NCBI GenBank assembly: GCA_012515885.1
Contig: JAAYXN010000425.1
Span: 1 to 6,894, forward strand
DNA: 6,894 bases
Origin: Rhodococcus sp. (in: high G+C Gram-positive bacteria)
Lineage (GTDB): Bacteria; Actinomycetota; Actinomycetes; Mycobacteriales; Mycobacteriaceae
Direction of reading: 5' to 3'
The notes beneath the pieces are model-generated. The model was not told where the DNA came from and made no database searches. It saw only the letters and a program-made list of their open reading frames with translations. Each line of letters opens with the position of its first letter. Position 1 is the first letter of the stretch. Below are positions 1 through 4,100 of the stretch, one piece after another. The position numbers and the translations under genes were made by a program.

Positions 1-2
1 AC

Positions 3-1166
3 CTGATCTGGGAACAGATCGAGGTCGGCGAATTACTGCGGCAAGCGCAATGTGACGAGGTGCCTGGGAACGCTAGTGCGCCTATCAGTGATGCGGACCG
101 GACTCGTCCCATCACTGCGAACGACATCGCCTATATCATCTATACCTCGGGAACTACGGGGCAACCCAAAGGCGTGCTTGTCCCTCAACGTGGTCTCCGA
201 GACTACTTTGTTGGACAGGTCGAGATTATTGGCCTAGCCGACAGCGATGCCGCTGCGAACGCCCGCATCCTGTACTTTTCGTCGCCGAGTTTCGATGCGA
301 CGATCTTCGACTTTGCGATGGTGTTCGGTTCTGGCGCGACGATGATTGTCTCGCCGCCCGCGATATACGGCGGAGACGAATTGGCTGCGCTGATTCGCGA
401 CGAAGACATCACGCACGCGGGTTTTCGCCCCGCCGTGTTGGCTTCTATAGCTCCGGACCAGGTGCCCTCTTTGCGGGTAGTCCTCGTCGGTGGTGACGCG
501 GTCTCACGTGAGCTTGTTGGGCGGTGGTCAGGCGTACGCCCTCTAATCAATTGCTACGGTCCAACGGAAACCACCGTGGTTGCTGTCGATGATGTCCTCG
601 ATCCGCAGCAGCGTAATGTCACCATCGGCACACCCGTTCGGGGCTCGTATGTGGTGGTCCTTGACACTCGTTTGCGGCCTGTGCCGGTGGGAGTGAGCGG
701 CGAGCTCTATATCGGTGGCAGCGGTGTCGCTGCGGGGTACAACAACCGGGTGGCTCTCACTTCCGAGCGGTTTATCGCAGACCCGTTCGGTCCGCCGGGA
801 GCGCGCCTGTATCGCACTGGAGACCTCGTCCGGTGGAACCTGGATGGAAGACTCGAATACCAGGGGCGCAACGATTTTCAGCTCAAAATTCGAGGGTTCC
901 GTATCGAACTCGGCGAAATCGATTCGGTTATCGGTGCGCACGAAGATGTCGAATTTGTGGCCACCTACGGATACACCGATCCGTCGAGTGGTGTGGAAAG
1001 CCTCATCGCTTACGTCTGCCCGCGTGCGGGGGCATCACCGGAACCGACTGCGCTTGCCCAATTTGCCGCGCGCTCGTTGCCGCGATACATGGTTCCTGCC
1101 GCGATCACGATCATCGATTCGGTTCCGCTTACCTCGTCAGCCAAGGTCGATCGCGCTGCCCTGCCC
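3..1166 (+). other. Adenylation domain A1 (N-terminal part missing); Leu-like pocket
   Basis: Activates an amino acid as aminoacyl-AMP and loads it on the following carrier. The visible part (residues 1-388) begins shortly before core A3. Motifs: A3 YIIYTSGTTGQPKG (44-57), A4 FDAT (97-100), A5 NCYGPTE (183-189), A6 GELYIGGSG (from 233), A7 YRTGDL (270-275), A8 starting GRNDFQLKIRG (288-307), A9 LPRYMVP (359-365) and A10 SSAKVDRAAL with catalytic Lys381. Aligned by eye to the GrsA Phe domain, the ten pocket positions are D98, A99, F102, G140, L161, G163, C184, V192, V193 and K381. This pattern resembles published Leu codes of the DAFxLGxV type; Gly at the fourth position is unusual. Leucine or another aliphatic residue is a tentative inference. 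Oddities: FRP (141-143) where a TPS or PPT-like motif is usual, and Ala instead of Gly before the A10 lysine. Cores A1-A2 lie upstream of the window. Confidence 0.95.
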
Positions 1167-4100
1167 GCACCACAATTCCTCGCTACGGCGCATGAATATC
1201 GCGCACCTGTAACTCCCTTCGAGCATCTCGTTGCTGAGGTATACACAGAGGTCCTCGGTACCGAACGTGCCGGGCTCGACGACGGCTTTTTCGATCTTGG
1301 CGGCAATTCCCTCGTTGCCACCAAGGTGGTGTCACGACTGAACTCGGCGATTGGCGCCGACATCGGCGTCCGCACACTCTTCGAAGCACCGACGGTGGCA
1401 GCTCTTGCCGAGCGTCTGGAGGCGGCGTCGTCCGCACCCTCGCGGGCCGCGTTGCGCCCGTTCGAGCGCCGCGACCCGATTCCGCTGTCCCTCGCGCAGC
1501 AGAGGATCTGGTTCCTGAGTCGTCTCGAACCGGAGTCCCCCGCCTACAACTTGCCGTTCGCGGTACGCATGCGCGGTGCGGTCGACGTCGATGCGCTCCA
1601 ACAGGCCCTCGTTGATGTCATTGAGCGTCATGAAGCGCTGCGCACCGTGTTCCCGGATTCGGTGGATGGTCCACGTCAACAGATTCTGCGCGCACACGAG
1701 GCTAGCCCGGAGTTGACCCCGACGGTCATCGATTCTTCTGAAACTGCAGACCTTCTTGCCGGTCTCGCGGCGCGTGGATTCGACGTCACCTGTGAACCAC
1801 CCCTGCGTGCACAGCTGTGGCAGATTGCTGGCGGCGGTGACAGCGAAAACGACGATGTCAGCGAATACGTACTGGGCATGGTGGTGCACCACATCGCCGC
1901 GGACGGTTGGTCACTGGGGCCGCTCGGACGCGATGTGATGGTCGCCTACTCGGCACGTGCCCGCGGCGAGGAACTGTCGTGGGAGCCGTTGCCGGTGCAG
2001 TACGCGGACTACGCGCTGTGGCAACGCGAAGTATTAGGTGAGGAAACTGACGCGGCCAGCCTCGCGGCCACCCAGGTCGAGTTCTGGACACGCACCCTGG
2101 ACGGAGCGCCGCCGGAGCTGCCGCTACCTCTTGATCGCCCCCGTCCGGCCACTCAAAGCCATCGCGGCGGCACCGTCGATTTCGTCATCCCCGCATCGAC
2201 GCACGCAGCCCTGGACAGCCTCGCCCGCGCCAACCAGGCTAGCCTGTTTATGGTGCTGCACAGTGCATTCGCGGTACTGCTCCGCCGATTCGGGGCGGGC
2301 GACGACATAGTTGTCGGCACACCGGTTGCTGGGCGCGGCGAAAAAGGTCTCGACGAACTCATCGGCATGTTCGTCAACACGCTCGTGCTGCGGACACAGG
2401 TCCGAGGGGACGCGTCGTTTATCGAGGTGCTCGATGACGTCCGCACTGCCGATCTGCGTGCACTTGGCCACACCGAAATCCCGTTTGAACGTCTCGTTGA
2501 GGCGATTGATCCGCCGCGCGCTGCCGGTCGACACCCGCTGTTCCAAGTAATGCTCAGTGTGGAGAACCTCGGACACAACGAGTTCACGCTTCCCGGCCTT
2601 GATGTGTCGCTGGAAGAAATCGATGCTGGCGTCGCCAAATTTGATCTGCAACTGACTATTTCGGATCCGACGGTTGCGCTGACCTCCCCGGCTGCGGAAT
2701 CAGATACCGACGGCGTCCGCGCGACGATGGCGTACGCGCAGGACCTTTTCGACCGCACCACGGTGCAGCAACTGGTTGACGGATTCCTCCGAGTCTTGAC
2801 GTCCATCACCGAAAACCCGGAACTGCCGGTCGGCGATATCAGTGTTCTTGCCCTTGACGACGCAGCCGCGCTGACTCCGGTCCGCGGACCCATCTGGGAC
2901 GGCGAACCCGAAGTGCTCGGCGACATCTTTGCCGCCGCGGCAGCCGAACACAGCGATTCCCCAGCCGTCCGGTACCTGGGTGAAACCATGACGTACGGCG
3001 AGCTGTTTGAGCGTGCCCGCCGACTTTCCGCCGTGCTGGTGGCTCATGGTGCCGGCCCGGATACGTTTGTTGCACTCGCGATTGCGCGCTCTGCCGATTC
3101 AGTTATCGCGATGTGGGCGACGGCACTCTCGGGTGCGGCGTTTATGCCCGTAGACCCGAATTATCCGGCCGAACGTATCCGCACCATGATCGCTGATTCC
3201 GGCGCGGTAGTGGGAGTGACGACCTCCGATCTTCGCCCGTCGCTGCCGGACACCATCGACTGGCTCGACCTCGGCGATGCGAACGCACCTGTCGCTCCGA
3301 CGCCTGTCACTCCGACGCGGCCGTCGGTCACCTGCGATCACGCGGCGTACCTGATCTACACCTCCGGTTCTACCGGTGTCCCCAAAGGTGTTGTCGTCAC
3401 CCACCGCGGTCTCGCCGAGTTCGCGGATGAACAGCGCGAACGGTACGGGGTCAGCGCGTCGTCGCGTCCCCTGCACCTGTCGTCGCCGAGTTTCGATGCT
3501 GCGGTCCTAGACCTGCTGCTGGCGGCGCGTTCCGGCGCTGAACTGGTGGTTGCTCCCGCAGCCGTCTACGCAGATGAACCACTGCGTGAGTTGATGATCC
3601 GCGAGAAGGTCACCCACACCTTCGTCACGCCGTCGGTCCTCGGAACAATGGACCCTGCCGGGCTCGACGATCTCGAAGCCATATCTGTAGGCGGTGAGAT
3701 GGTGACGCCGACGACGGTGCAGCGGTGGTCACCGGGTCGTCGCCTGTTCAACGGATATGGGCCGACAGAAACCACGATCATGAGCAACATCAGTGATCCG
3801 TTGGAGCCCGGTCAGCGAATCACCGTCGGTGGCCCCATCCGCGGCATGTCCGCAATGGTGCTTGACGATCGACTGCGCCCCGCACCGGTAGGAGTCGCCG
3901 GTGAGCTGTATCTGGCGGGGCCGGGCCTCGCGCGTGGCTACCATCGCCGCCACAGCCTCACCTCGGAGCGATTCGTTGCCCACCCATACGGCACTCCCGG
4001 TGAGCGGATGTACCGCACCGGCGACATTGTGCGCTGGACCCCCGAGCGCACCGTCGAATATGTGGGTCGCGCAGACTCCCAGATCAAACTGCGCGGGCAG

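Noticed and set aside
1332..1892. Minus-strand open frame of 186 codons opposite T1 and C1
   Set aside because: It is a shadow of the T1-C1 coding region and has no independent support such as a ribosome binding site or domain.
1476..2849. C1 as a dual condensation/epimerisation or cyclisation domain
   Set aside because: The active site is HHIAADG, not the DxxxxD of cyclisation domains, and there is no additional upstream HHxxxxxD motif.
2153..2989. Minus-strand open frame of 278 codons opposite C1 and the start of A2
   Set aside because: It lies wholly opposite conserved NRPS coding sequence. Its Ser/Arg/Ala-rich translation shows no recognisable domain and is typical of antisense shadows in high-G+C genes.
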